Below are positions 47,570-57,112 of a DNA stretch of 57,352 bases, one piece after another. A program made the translations under genes and the position numbers. The DNA comes from DASSKA01 sp035765755. GTDB lineage: Bacteria > Actinomycetota > Actinomycetes > Propionibacteriales > Nocardioidaceae. Numbering within the stretch: the first letter of the stretch is position 1; each line of letters begins with the position of its first letter. Location: contig DASTWW010000293.1 in the NCBI GenBank assembly GCA_035765755.1, positions 1 through 57,352 on the forward strand, in the 5' to 3' direction. The notes beneath the pieces were generated by a model, which was not told the origin of the DNA, did not search any database, and saw only the letters and a program-made list of their open reading frames with translations.

Positions 47570-48328
47570 GTGCCAACCAAACGGGAACGAGCCGACACGG
47601 GCAGCGCTAAGGGCCGCACCCTGACCCCGCTGCAACAGAAGCGGGTCGACGCCGTCCTGGCAGGCCAGAACCCGCTGTGCGGCTCCCCGCTGGTCGGCAG
47701 CAAGACCGCCGGGCACAAGAACTTCGGCAAGACCTGCCGCCAGCCCGCCGGGGCCGGGACCGACCACCCGGGCTCGGGCACCTGCTCGCGGCACACCGGC
47801 CGGATGGCTGGACCGAAGATCGGCGCCGCCCGCGAACGCGTCGCCGTCGAGGTGGTCCGGTACAAGAAGTTCTACGGCGAGCGCGCCCAGGTGGACTTCG
47901 GCGAGGCGCTGCTGGAGGAGCTGCAGCGCTCGGTCGGCGTGGTCCGCTGGATCGAGGACAAGCTCGGGCAGTGGGGCGAGACGCTGGACGACAGCGGCCA
48001 GCTGGTCCCGCCGAAATGGAACAGCAACGACCTGGAGATGCCGCCGCTGCTGGCCGAGCACCACAGCTTCCGGTCCGTCACCATCGCCGACACCGAATAC
48101 GCCGCCTGGCTGCGGATGTACCAGATCGAGCGGCGCCACCTACACCAGGTGGCCAAGGACGGCATCGCCTCCGGCATCGCCGAGAAGATGATCCGGATCT
48201 ACCAGCAGCAGGCCGACACCATGTATCAGATCCTGAACACCGCGCTGGTCCGGCTCGGGGTGCAGGACACCGACCGGATCGTCACCGTACTGCCCGCCGT
48301 GATCCGCGAAGTCACCGGCGCCGCATGA
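47570..48328 (+). CDS. Putative terminase small subunit
   Basis: 252 aa from GTG 47570. The N-terminus has a Cys/His cluster (NPLCGSPLVG, KTCRQPAGAGTDHPGSG, CSRHTG) common in actinophage packaging or HNH-like genes; the rest is helical. It immediately precedes and overlaps the large terminase. Role assigned from position and helical character. Confidence 0.65.
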   Translation: MPTKRERADTGSAKGRTLTPLQQKRVDAVLAGQNPLCGSPLVGSKTAGHKNFGKTCRQPAGAGTDHPGSGTCSRHTGRMAGPKIGAARERVAVEVVRYKKFYGERAQVDFGEALLEELQRSVGVVRWIEDKLGQWGETLDDSGQLVPPKWNSNDLEMPPLLAEHHSFRSVTIADTEYAAWLRMYQIERRHLHQVAKDGIASGIAEKMIRIYQQQADTMYQILNTALVRLGVQDTDRIVTVLPAVIREVTGAA

Positions 48329-49911
48329 CCGCCACCGACCTGTGGGGGCAGGTCGCCGGGCGGTTCGAGCTGGAGGCCCGGCGCAGCGACTACCGTACCG
48401 ACCCGGCTGCCTGGGTACAGGAACGCGCCCGCGAATACATCACCGACGACCAGCGCGCGATCTGCCGGTCCGTTGTCGAGAACAAATACACAGCGGTGCG
48501 CAGCTGCAACGGCGTCGGCAAGTCCCACATCGCGGCGCGGATCGTCGCCTGGTGGATCGACTCGCACCCACCCGGCGAGGCGTTCGCCGTCACCACCGCG
48601 CCGACCAAGGCGCAGGTGTCGGTGGTGCTGTGGCGCTACATCGGCATCCTGCACCGCAAGATCCACAATATGGAGGGCGAGCCCGACCTGCCCGGCTACA
48701 TCACCGGCGACGACGTCTGGAAGATCGCGCACACCGACAGCAGCCCCGAGGAGATCGCGTACGGGCGCAAACCGGCCGACAACGACCCGGGCGCGTTCTC
48801 CGGCGTGCACGCCCGGTACATGCTGGTTGTGATCGATGAGGCATGCGGCGTGCCCAAGTCGCTGTACCAGGCCGCGATCTCGCTGGCCACCAACCGAAAC
48901 GCGCGGATCCTGGCGATCGGCAACCCGGACGACCCGGCCAGCTACTTCCAGGAGGTGTGCAAGCCCGGCAGCGGCTGGAACGTGCTACACATCGACGCGC
49001 TGCGCAGCCCGAACATGACCAAGGCCGCGCTGAAGGAATACCCCCAGGTGCGCAAGCTGATGATCGCGGCCGGGATCCCGCCCGCGCAGCAGGAACCACC
49101 CGAGGCGATCCGCGAGATGCTGGTCGACCCCGGCTGGGTCGCCGATCGGATCCGTGACTACGGCGTGGGCACCCCCGCCTGGTCCAGCAAGGTGCGCGGC
49201 GAGTTCCCCGAGGTCACCATCGACACCCTGATCTCGCCGCACTTCGTCGAGCTGGCCAAGGCGCGCGAGGAGCAGCCGATCCCGTCGATGGCCCGGTACG
49301 GTGTCGACGTGGCCCGGTATGGCGTCGACAAGACCATCCTGCTGCTGCGGCAGGGCGCCCACGCCCGGGTCATCTACGACATCCCGCGCGGGCCGGTCAC
49401 CGAGGTCGCCGGGCTGGTGCAGGCCCACTCCGCCGCGAACTTCCACGCCAGCGGCGTGCCCACTCCGCCCGCCTGCGTCGACGACACGGGTGTGGGTGGC
49501 GGGGTCACCGACATCTTGGAGGAGAACGGCTACCCGGTGGTACCGATCGTGCCCGGCGCCGCCGCAACCCAAACCCTGCCCAACGGTAAGCCGCGATTCG
49601 TGAACCGGCGCAGCGAGCTGCTGTGGAACCTGCGCGAGGCGCTGGCCGGTAAGAGCGGCTCCGGCGACGACGGCTGGCTGGACCTGGACCCGGAGGACCA
49701 CGAGCTGCACGCCCAGCTCACCTCGATCAAATACCGGTACAACATGCACGGGCAGATCGTCGTGGAGAGCAAGGACGAGATGAAGGCACGCGGCCTGCCC
49801 AGCCCGGACCGCGCCGACGCCCTGAGCTACTCGCTCGCACCCGACCCGCCCAAGCGGCAGGCCCACGTCGAGAACATGATTACGGGGGACCTTGCCACCC
49901 GCAGCTGGTAG
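48325..49911 (+). CDS. Terminase large subunit
   Basis: 528 aa, ATGA overlap. ATPase: Walker A SCNGVGKSHIAA (about residue 58), Walker B MLVVIDEACG (about 170). Nuclease: YGVDVARYGVDKT, VDDTGVGGGVTD and late SPDRADALSYS supply the acidic residues. It translocates DNA into the prohead and cuts it. Large in-frame extension upstream to 47677 is a shadow of the small subunit gene. Confidence 0.92.
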   Translation: MTATDLWGQVAGRFELEARRSDYRTDPAAWVQERAREYITDDQRAICRSVVENKYTAVRSCNGVGKSHIAARIVAWWIDSHPPGEAFAVTTAPTKAQVSVVLWRYIGILHRKIHNMEGEPDLPGYITGDDVWKIAHTDSSPEEIAYGRKPADNDPGAFSGVHARYMLVVIDEACGVPKSLYQAAISLATNRNARILAIGNPDDPASYFQEVCKPGSGWNVLHIDALRSPNMTKAALKEYPQVRKLMIAAGIPPAQQEPPEAIREMLVDPGWVADRIRDYGVGTPAWSSKVRGEFPEVTIDTLISPHFVELAKAREEQPIPSMARYGVDVARYGVDKTILLLRQGAHARVIYDIPRGPVTEVAGLVQAHSAANFHASGVPTPPACVDDTGVGGGVTDILEENGYPVVPIVPGAAATQTLPNGKPRFVNRRSELLWNLREALAGKSGSGDDGWLDLDPEDHELHAQLTSIKYRYNMHGQIVVESKDEMKARGLPSPDRADALSYSLAPDPPKRQAHVENMITGDLATRSW

Positions 49912-49922
49912 CGCGGTATACT
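49892..49922 (+). promoter_or_regulatory. Possible promoter TTGCCA-N19-TATACT without operator
   Basis: -35-like TTGCCA at 49892-49897 and good -10 TATACT at 49917-49922. It has no palindrome. Could start transcription of the head genes. A further -10-like TAGAAT lies at 50158-50163 just before the portal start. Confidence 0.5.
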
Positions 49923-49954
49923 GGAGCGGAACCCCGGCCCGGGAAGGGGCAGCG

Positions 49955-50155
49955 ATGGACCCGATGGACCAGCAGGACCACCCGCCGTTCTACGCGGAGG
50001 ACGACGACCTGTTCTTCGCCGTCGGCCAGGACCCCGCCCGCTACGTGTTCGAGCTGCGCTGCCAGGGGCGGGTGACCCCGCTGGCGCAGAGCCTACCGCG
50101 CGCCCAGCGGCACAAACCTTCCGCCGCCGCATATATCGCCCCGGTACCCGGATAA
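49955..50155 (+). CDS. Small acidic protein of unknown function
   Basis: 66 aa from ATG 49955 with RBS GGAAGGGG. Starts very acidic (MDPMDQQDHPPFYAEDDDLF). Lies between terminase and portal; may be a minor head protein. Confidence 0.6.
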   Translation: MDPMDQQDHPPFYAEDDDLFFAVGQDPARYVFELRCQGRVTPLAQSLPRAQRHKPSAAAYIAPVPG

Positions 50156-50171
50156 GGTAGAATCAGGCATC

Positions 50172-52577
50172 ATGACCCGCCCGGCCAGCTCGCCTCCGGC
50201 CCAGGAGATCGGCTATGTCGCCCAGCCGACCCCCAACTGGTCCTACTTCAGCAGCGGCGCCGACATCAACGGCCAGACGCTGGAAGAAGTGGCCGACCTG
50301 CGCTGGCCGAACAGCACCCGCACCTACCACCGGATGCGCACCGACGCGCAGATCGACGCGCTGATCCGCTCGGTCGTGATGCCGCTGCTGCGCCTGAAGT
50401 GGTCGATCAACCCGAACGGCGCGCGGGACGAGGTGGTGCAGGACATCAGCACGCAGCTAAACCTGCCGATCCAGGGCCAGACCGAACCGTTCCTACAGCG
50501 CGGGCGCAAGCGGTTCAACCACGCCGAGCATCTGCGGCTGGCGCTGCTGGCACCCACCGTCTACGGCCATATGTTCTTCGAGCTGGCAGGTGACATCGAC
50601 CCCACCACGCTCGCCTGGCGGCTCAGCAAGCTCTCGCCCCGCATGCCGCAGACCATCGCCAAGATCAACGTCGCACGCGACGGCGGCCTGATCGACATCA
50701 CCCAGTACGACAGCACCAACTGGCGCGGGCTGCCGATCCCGGTCAGCCAGTTGGTGGCGTACCCGTGGGAGAAGGAAGGCGCCAACTGGTTCGGCCGGTC
50801 GATGCTGCGCCCGCTGTACAAGCACTGGCTGCTGAAGGACCGGCTGCTGCGCATCGACGCGATGAAGAACGAGCGCTTCGGGCTCGGCATCCCATACGGC
50901 ACGGCCGCACCCGGCGGCGACCCCGCCGCGATGCAGAAGATGGCAGCCGCCACCCGCGCAGTCGAGGGCGGCGGCGTCGGCCTGCCGAACGGCGCACAGA
51001 TGGGCATCGCCGGTGTCTCCGGCACGCTACCGGACACGCTCGGCTCGATCAAGTACCAGGACGAGCAGATGGCCCGCTCGTTCCTGGCGATGTTTATGCA
51101 GCTGGGCCAGACCGACACCGGCAGCCGCGCGCTGGGCGAGTCATTCGTCGACTTCTTCATCGACGCGCTCGCCGGGTTCGCCAACTGGTACGCCGGGATC
51201 ACCAGCCAGCACGTCATCGAGGATATCGTCGATTGGAACTGGGGCGAGGACGAGCAGGCGCCGCTGCTGGCCTGGGAGGAGAGCGCCGAGGAGCCGCTGT
51301 CCATCGCGGACCTGGCGAACCTGGCGAAGTCCGGCGCGCTGGTGCTGGACGAGGAGCTTCAGCAGTGGATCCGCAAGCGGCTGAACATGCCGGACTACGA
51401 GGGCGGCCAGCCGCTGCCGACCAAGCCATCCACCCCGTTCCAGGAGTACGCGCCCGGCACGGACATCCCGGCGCAGATCAGCGTCAACGCCAGCGCGGCG
51501 GTATCGATCCCGGCCGTGACCTGCCCGGCCTGCGGCAGCGGCGCATCCGAGCCGTGTGTGCTGCGCAACGGCAGCACCGCGCTGAACTGGGTACACCAGG
51601 AGCGCCGGGTGGCTGCCGCGTACAATCCGGACCAGCCGCGCGACACCAGCGGCCGGTGGACGCCCACCCAGCAGCAGCGGGGCGACGACATCGAGCGGGC
51701 CGAGCTGCCTGCAGGCCGCACCCCGGACCCGGCGCACGTCCGGTTCCTGGGATCACGCGGCTGCGACGGGCGGCACGTGCACAGCGCGGCGCAGACACTG
51801 AACTACACCAAGGTCGGGCATCGAGCCCCAACCGAGGCCGAGATCAAAGCAGCCACTGACTTCGACAAGATGCAGCAGGACTGGGAGGCCGCCACCAAGA
51901 CCGTGGTCGACGCCTGGGGGGCGATCCGCGCCCAGCAGATCGACGCGCTGGTGAAGGATGTGGAGACAGCCGCTGCGGCAGGCGACCCGAACGCCCTGGC
52001 TACGCTGGCCGCGCCGGTTCTCGGCGCCGACACCATCCTGAAGTATATGACCAGCGTGGCAACCCTCGCCATCGCCGCCGCGAACCAGGAGGCGGTGGCG
52101 CAGGGCCTGACCGCGCAGGAGGTGAAGGCGGCCGATCTGGAGCTGGAGCAGCGCGCTAACGCCGTGGCCGAGCTGATCGCGCGGGACCTGGCCGGGAGCG
52201 CGGCGCGGCAGGCGGTGCTGCGCTACGGCACCGGCGGGGACCTGCCCGCAGCCGACGTCGCCGCCGGGGTCCGCGACCAGCTGGAGGCGCTGACCGACGC
52301 CTACCTGAACGACACGCTCGGCGGCGCGATGACCCAGGCGCAGAACGCCGGGCGCCGCGCGGTGATGAGCGCGGCACACACCGCCGGTACGATCTACTAC
52401 GCGTCCGAGCTGCTGGACGAGCGGACCTGCGAGAACTGCGCGTCCGAGGACGGCACCTCATTCGTCACGCTGACGGACGCGGAGGTCGACTACCCGGCCG
52501 GTGGCTACATGGCGTGCAGCGGCGGGCCGCGCTGCCGGGGCACGCTGGTGGCAGTCTACGGGGAGCCGACCGACTGA
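50172..52577 (+). CDS. Portal protein fused to MuF-like head morphogenesis domain
   Basis: 801 aa. Residues about 1-430 are a portal of the DUF935 type (VADLRWPNSTRTYHRMRTDA; GRSMLRPLYKHWLLKDRLLR; LGESFVDFFIDALAGF). A zinc-like linker (CPACGSGASEPC) lies at about 445. The C-terminal part ends with YASELLDERTCENCASEDG ... CSGGPRCRGTLVAV, the MuF-type motif found in minor head proteins. Two proteins separate in many phages are one here. Confidence 0.82.
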   Translation: MTRPASSPPAQEIGYVAQPTPNWSYFSSGADINGQTLEEVADLRWPNSTRTYHRMRTDAQIDALIRSVVMPLLRLKWSINPNGARDEVVQDISTQLNLPIQGQTEPFLQRGRKRFNHAEHLRLALLAPTVYGHMFFELAGDIDPTTLAWRLSKLSPRMPQTIAKINVARDGGLIDITQYDSTNWRGLPIPVSQLVAYPWEKEGANWFGRSMLRPLYKHWLLKDRLLRIDAMKNERFGLGIPYGTAAPGGDPAAMQKMAAATRAVEGGGVGLPNGAQMGIAGVSGTLPDTLGSIKYQDEQMARSFLAMFMQLGQTDTGSRALGESFVDFFIDALAGFANWYAGITSQHVIEDIVDWNWGEDEQAPLLAWEESAEEPLSIADLANLAKSGALVLDEELQQWIRKRLNMPDYEGGQPLPTKPSTPFQEYAPGTDIPAQISVNASAAVSIPAVTCPACGSGASEPCVLRNGSTALNWVHQERRVAAAYNPDQPRDTSGRWTPTQQQRGDDIERAELPAGRTPDPAHVRFLGSRGCDGRHVHSAAQTLNYTKVGHRAPTEAEIKAATDFDKMQQDWEAATKTVVDAWGAIRAQQIDALVKDVETAAAAGDPNALATLAAPVLGADTILKYMTSVATLAIAAANQEAVAQGLTAQEVKAADLELEQRANAVAELIARDLAGSAARQAVLRYGTGGDLPAADVAAGVRDQLEALTDAYLNDTLGGAMTQAQNAGRRAVMSAAHTAGTIYYASELLDERTCENCASEDGTSFVTLTDAEVDYPAGGYMACSGGPRCRGTLVAVYGEPTD

Positions 52578-52786
52578 TGCGCACCTTCCACCTGGAGCGC
52601 GACGAGGACGCCACCGGCGTGAGCGGCACCGGCCGCGTAGCGGAGGGCGTGGTGTTCTCCGACGGGCGGGTCGCGATGCGCTGGCTAACCGAGACCGCGT
52701 CCACGGCGGTCTACGACAACATCGCGGATGTGACCGCCATCCACGGCCACAACGGTTCGACGCGTGTAGTGCTGGCCGACCTATGA
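52577..52786 (+). CDS. Small protein of unknown function
   Basis: 69 aa from ATG 52577 (TGATG). TFHLERDEDATGVSGTGRVA and ETASTAVYDNIADVTAIHGH form a small beta domain common next to actinophage head genes. Unknown function. Confidence 0.65.
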   Translation: MRTFHLERDEDATGVSGTGRVAEGVVFSDGRVAMRWLTETASTAVYDNIADVTAIHGHNGSTRVVLADL

Positions 52787-54915
52787 TGACCGGCCGCCGC
52801 GTGGTCCGCGCCACCGCTCCCGCGATCGACACCGACCCGTTCGTGCCAAACCTGGTGACCGTGCCGAACGTGGAGATCCTGGAGGTCGGCGAGGACTGGG
52901 AGACCAGCACCGGCGTATTCTCGTTCGACGAGACCGACCTGCGCTCGGCGATCGAGTCGCAGGCCGACCCCGCCGTCCGCACTCCGATCCTGAAGCTCGG
53001 ACACGTCGACCAGCGGTTCGACGGCCAGCCGTCGTTCGGCCGCCTGGAGAACCTGCGTACCAACAACAACGACCAGACCCTGGTGGCGGACCTGACCGGC
53101 ACGCCGCAATGGCTCGCATCGATCATGTGGGCCGCGTACCCGCGCCGCAGCATCGAGGGCGAATACGGGGTGATAACCCGCACCGGCAACCGCTGGCCGT
53201 TCGTGCTGACCGCGCTGGCGCTGCTGGGTGATGCCTACCCGGCGATCAACACGCTGGAGGATCTGCAAAACCTGTGGGGCGACACCCCGCCGGTGCTGCT
53301 GACCAACGGGGAGCCGGAACAGGTGGCAGCGTCCACCGGCAACAAGATCTTCGCGAAGAAGGTGATGGATGTGAAATGGCACAACCTGGGCGGCGCCAAC
53401 GGCGGCAGTAGCGGAGCGGTCTTCACCCCGACCAGCATCACCGTGGGCGGCGGTGGCGCAGGCGGTGTCGGCGGCGCAGGTGGGAGCACGATCGAGATCG
53501 ACAGCCGGGTAGTGGCCCGATCCGCTGTCCAGGCCGGAGCCACCACGTTCGGTGACCTGCCGCTGGCCGACCGCGAGCGCAGTTGGTCCAAGAGCAGCGC
53601 CGACACCGCCGTGCGCGCCTGGGCCAGCTCGGACGGCAGCGGCGACGCCGACAAGATGGACTGGACCAAATACCGCAAGGCGTTCTTCTGGTACGATTCG
53701 GATAACGCCGAGCTGTTCGGCTCGTACAAGCTGATGTTCGCCGACGTGATCGACGGTACGCTCACCGCGATCCCGCGCGGTGTGTTCGCAGCGGCGGCCG
53801 TCATCCAGGGCAGCCGGGGCGGGGTCGACATCCCCAGCGGCGACGAGACCAGCGTGAAGAACACCATCGCGAAGTATTACACCAAGATGGCCAAGGAGTT
53901 CGACGATGACACGATCACACCACCGTGGGAGGTGAGTTCCAGCGTGAAGTTCGGCCGTAACAAGGCGCAGGGAGTCCAGGCGAGCACCAGCCTGGACCAG
54001 GTGCGCACCGCGTTCTACGATTCGCTCGACGCGCACCAGATGTGGTGGTGGGTCCGGCAGGTGCTGGTCAACCCTCTGCAGCTGGTCGTCGACGACGACG
54101 AGGGCGGGCTGTGGCTGATCGACGTCACGGTCGGCACCGACGAGACCATCACGTTCGGCGAGCCTTCCGCCATCAAGGTGGAGTACGTCGCGGCAGCCAA
54201 GGCGGGTGCTGCCGTGGCACGCCCCGGCCAGCTGGTCGCCAGTTCGTTCGCTTCAGCCAATGACGCGGGCGCCCGTCCGCGTGCTACAATTCCCGCAGAT
54301 CCCGAAGGTGATGAGCCGGAGGACACTCCCGAGGAGGAGCACAACGAGATGAAGCTGACCCCGGAGGCTCTCGCAGCTTTGGGCCTGCCGCCCGAAGCCA
54401 GCGACGCCGACATCAGCGCCGCGATCATCGCTCGGGGTCAGCAGGCTCCCAGCGACAGCGGCGGTACCACCGAGCCCGAGCCGCAGCCCGAGCCGGAGCC
54501 CGCCCCGCAGCCGGAGGCGCAGCCCACCGAGCTGCAGGTCCCCGAAGGCATGGAGCTGCTCGACTCGGCCACCGCGCAGGAGATGCGCGAACTGGTCGCG
54601 GCCGGGCGCGCCGAGCGGGAGGCGCAGCAGCTGCGCGACCGCGACCAGCTGCTGTCCAGCGCGGTGATGGCGGGCAAGTTCCCGCGCTCCCGGCTGGAGC
54701 ACTACCAGGTGATGTTCAGCGCGGACCCCGAGGGGACCAAGCAGCTCATCTCCAAGATGGCGCCCGGCGTCATCCCGGTCACCGAGCGCGGCAGCGCCGG
54801 GGAGACCGACCCCCAGGTCCAGACGGCGGCGTACCCGGAGGGCTGGAAGCCTTCGGTCGCCGCCTCCAGTCGGCGTGCCGGTGTCGGCACTCGCGTGAAG
54901 GTGGGTAACGACTGA
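52783..54915 (+). CDS. Capsid maturation protease with internal insert and scaffold
   Basis: 710 aa. Residues about 1-150 resemble Mu gpI-like prohead proteases (ILKLGHVDQRFDGQPSFGRL; SIEGEYGVITRTG). After a Gly-rich loop (about 220-240), a region with PLADRERSWSKSSADTAVRA and KYRKAFFWYDSDNAE ... AAAVIQGSRGGVDIP is a domain seen inserted in such proteases. The C-terminal 200 residues are Glu/Pro-rich then helical, as scaffolds are. Confidence 0.72.
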   Translation: MMTGRRVVRATAPAIDTDPFVPNLVTVPNVEILEVGEDWETSTGVFSFDETDLRSAIESQADPAVRTPILKLGHVDQRFDGQPSFGRLENLRTNNNDQTLVADLTGTPQWLASIMWAAYPRRSIEGEYGVITRTGNRWPFVLTALALLGDAYPAINTLEDLQNLWGDTPPVLLTNGEPEQVAASTGNKIFAKKVMDVKWHNLGGANGGSSGAVFTPTSITVGGGGAGGVGGAGGSTIEIDSRVVARSAVQAGATTFGDLPLADRERSWSKSSADTAVRAWASSDGSGDADKMDWTKYRKAFFWYDSDNAELFGSYKLMFADVIDGTLTAIPRGVFAAAAVIQGSRGGVDIPSGDETSVKNTIAKYYTKMAKEFDDDTITPPWEVSSSVKFGRNKAQGVQASTSLDQVRTAFYDSLDAHQMWWWVRQVLVNPLQLVVDDDEGGLWLIDVTVGTDETITFGEPSAIKVEYVAAAKAGAAVARPGQLVASSFASANDAGARPRATIPADPEGDEPEDTPEEEHNEMKLTPEALAALGLPPEASDADISAAIIARGQQAPSDSGGTTEPEPQPEPEPAPQPEAQPTELQVPEGMELLDSATAQEMRELVAAGRAEREAQQLRDRDQLLSSAVMAGKFPRSRLEHYQVMFSADPEGTKQLISKMAPGVIPVTERGSAGETDPQVQTAAYPEGWKPSVAASSRRAGVGTRVKVGND

Positions 54916-55310
54916 TGGCCAACGACGCCATCCCGTTCTTCGACGACGGGGACGAACTGACCTGCACCGCTCCGGCGGGCGTGTCCGGCAAGACCTTCGT
55001 GAAGATCTCCGGCGACAAGCAGGACGACGGCACCTACACGATCGCTACGGCCGCCGCTGGCGACCGCGCGCTCGGCGTGGCCGCCTGGGACGCCGCCGCT
55101 GGCAAGCGGGTCACGGTCCAGACGATCGACTCCGGCCTGGTGATGCCCGTGGTCGCGTCCGGCGCGCTCGCGGCCGACGACCCGGTCGCGGTCGCCGCTG
55201 GCGGCCTGGCGATCAAGGCGGCGGCCGGTGCGCTGGCCGTCGGTTACGCGCTCACGTCGGCGGCAGACGGCGCCGACGCCGAGATCAAGCTCTCTTACTT
55301 CACGGCCTGA
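54915..55310 (+). CDS. Capsid decoration protein (DUF2190-like)
   Basis: 131 aa. GDELTCTAPAGVSGKTFVKI and AGDRALGVAAWDAAAGKRVT are typical of DUF2190-type decoration proteins, which stabilise the capsid. It lies directly before the major capsid gene. Confidence 0.72.
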   Translation: MANDAIPFFDDGDELTCTAPAGVSGKTFVKISGDKQDDGTYTIATAAAGDRALGVAAWDAAAGKRVTVQTIDSGLVMPVVASGALAADDPVAVAAGGLAIKAAAGALAVGYALTSAADGADAEIKLSYFTA

Positions 55311-55323
55311 GGAGGGGCACTAC

Positions 55324-56385
55324 ATGAGCAAGCACAAGTCCGTCCTCATCCACGAGGACATCGACCACCCGGAGCTGGTGCGAGCCAGCTACAAGGGCCG
55401 CGAGATCTGGATGCACCAGTTCAGCGACGGCTATCGGGTGCCCGTCCTCGCCGGTGGCGCGGTCGAGTACCCGAACCCGGTCGCCCACCCGCTGGCCGCA
55501 CCGACGATCACCGGCACGGACATCACGGTCGATCTGATGCTCGACCAGCCGACGCGTGTGACGTCCTACCTGATGGACATCACGCTCCAGCGGTTCTTGC
55601 TGGACCGGTTGTTCACGAGTCCGGGTGGCGTCAGCGGCGGGGCCGTCGTCTACGACGTAATGCAGGAGAACGACCTGTACTCCGATCGGGACGTGCAGCC
55701 GATCGCGCCCGGCGGGGAGTTCCCGGTCGTCACGTCGCACCGGCTCGCGCCGCGTGTGGCCGAGGTCGAAAAGTACGGCGGTAAGTTCTTCTTCACCGAC
55801 GAGGCTCGCGACCGCAACGACCAAACCGCGTTCCGCAACGAGGCCACCCGGCTCGGCAACACCATCGTCCGCAAGCTGAACACGCGGGCGGTGGCGGTGC
55901 TGGAGGACGCCATCGCGAACAACGGCGGCTTCTCCAACTTCGTCGGCAACGACTGGGCGACCGCCATCCCCAACGGCTCGAACCCGACGCCTCCGGCGGA
56001 GACCCCAGCGGCCGACTTCGCCATGGCGCAGTTGATGGCCGACCAGCGCGAGCTGGGCATCCAGTACAACGTCGCCCTGGTCAACCCGGCCCAGCTCAAC
56101 GCGCTGCGCCTGTTCTACACCGGGACGGGCAATAGCAACGGGCTGGAGACCATGCTGTCGGACAACGGCTACGACGAGGTTTTCGCGTCGAACCGGGTCC
56201 CGGCGGGTACGGCGTACTTCGTCGCCGAGGGCCAGCTGGGCGAGATGCGGCTGGAGAAGCCGCTGGCGACCGAGACCTGGCGCGAGCCGGAGAACGAGCG
56301 CACCTGGGTCCAGTCGGGCGTCCGGCCGGTCATGTTCGTCAACAACGCCTTCGCGGTCGTCAAGGCGACCGGGCTGGGGGGCTAA
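55324..56385 (+). CDS. Major capsid protein
   Basis: 353 aa, strong RBS (GAGGAGGGG). ALVNPAQLNALRLFYTGTG, RVPAGTAYFVAEGQLGEMR and RPVMFVNNAFAVVKATG match the HK97-fold capsid proteins in their A and P domains. Position after the decoration gene agrees. No cleaved delta domain is obvious. Confidence 0.85.
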   Translation: MSKHKSVLIHEDIDHPELVRASYKGREIWMHQFSDGYRVPVLAGGAVEYPNPVAHPLAAPTITGTDITVDLMLDQPTRVTSYLMDITLQRFLLDRLFTSPGGVSGGAVVYDVMQENDLYSDRDVQPIAPGGEFPVVTSHRLAPRVAEVEKYGGKFFFTDEARDRNDQTAFRNEATRLGNTIVRKLNTRAVAVLEDAIANNGGFSNFVGNDWATAIPNGSNPTPPAETPAADFAMAQLMADQRELGIQYNVALVNPAQLNALRLFYTGTGNSNGLETMLSDNGYDEVFASNRVPAGTAYFVAEGQLGEMRLEKPLATETWREPENERTWVQSGVRPVMFVNNAFAVVKATGLGG

Positions 56386-56388
56386 CCG

Positions 56389-57090
56389 ATGCTGGTCAAG
56401 GTGCAGCACGGCGCCACGCGGTGGCGTGCACCCCGGCCGAACGGCCAGCCGGGGTACGTCGTCCGCACGGCGTTCCGGGGGATGCTCGTCGAGATCCCCG
56501 ACGACCAGGCGCAGGAACGCCTGGACAGCGGCGCGGTGGTCCTGCCGGACGCGGAGCTGCCGCGCGGCGGGCGGATGCGCCCGCTGCCGTCCAACGGCTC
56601 CGACGAGGAGCTGAAGGCGTGGGTGTCGGTCGCGACCAAGGACGAGATCGACGTCGCTTGCGAGCAGCACCCGAAGCTGGCCGACCGGATCCGGGATGCC
56701 CGCGAGCAGCACGATGCAGCGCTGGAGGCTCAGAACGAGCTGCAGGGCGGTTTCGTGCCGGGCGCGCCCGAAGTGGACGGGCAGGTCGTCACCGGCAACC
56801 CCGATGTGACGGTCACCGGCACCGAGGTGACCACGCCGGTGGGGGGAGCTGGGGGCGCGGTCGTCGACGCGGGTGACGAGGACGAGGACGAGGACGAGGT
56901 GACCGACGAGGAACTGGACGACCTGGTTTCCGAGACAGTGACCAAGGTGTCCGAGTTCCTGGGCGATAACCCCGACCTGGCCCAGCGCGTCCTGGACGCC
57001 GAGACCCGCCGCGCCAACGCTGCCAACGAGGAGCCCCGCAAGGGCGTGATCGAGGCGGCACGCATCGCAGCTGCCCACACGGGCGACTGA
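56389..57090 (+). CDS. Head-associated protein of unknown function
   Basis: 233 aa. Starts with LVKVQHGATRWRAPRPNGQP and a beta domain, then an acidic linker (GDEDEDEDEVTDEELDD, about 158-175) and a helical C-terminus. It lies between major capsid and adaptor. May be a head fibre or connector; not recognised. Confidence 0.6.
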   Translation: MLVKVQHGATRWRAPRPNGQPGYVVRTAFRGMLVEIPDDQAQERLDSGAVVLPDAELPRGGRMRPLPSNGSDEELKAWVSVATKDEIDVACEQHPKLADRIRDAREQHDAALEAQNELQGGFVPGAPEVDGQVVTGNPDVTVTGTEVTTPVGGAGGAVVDAGDEDEDEDEVTDEELDDLVSETVTKVSEFLGDNPDLAQRVLDAETRRANAANEEPRKGVIEAARIAAAHTGD

Positions 57091-57112
57091 AGCAGTAGAG
57101 GGACGGTGTAAG

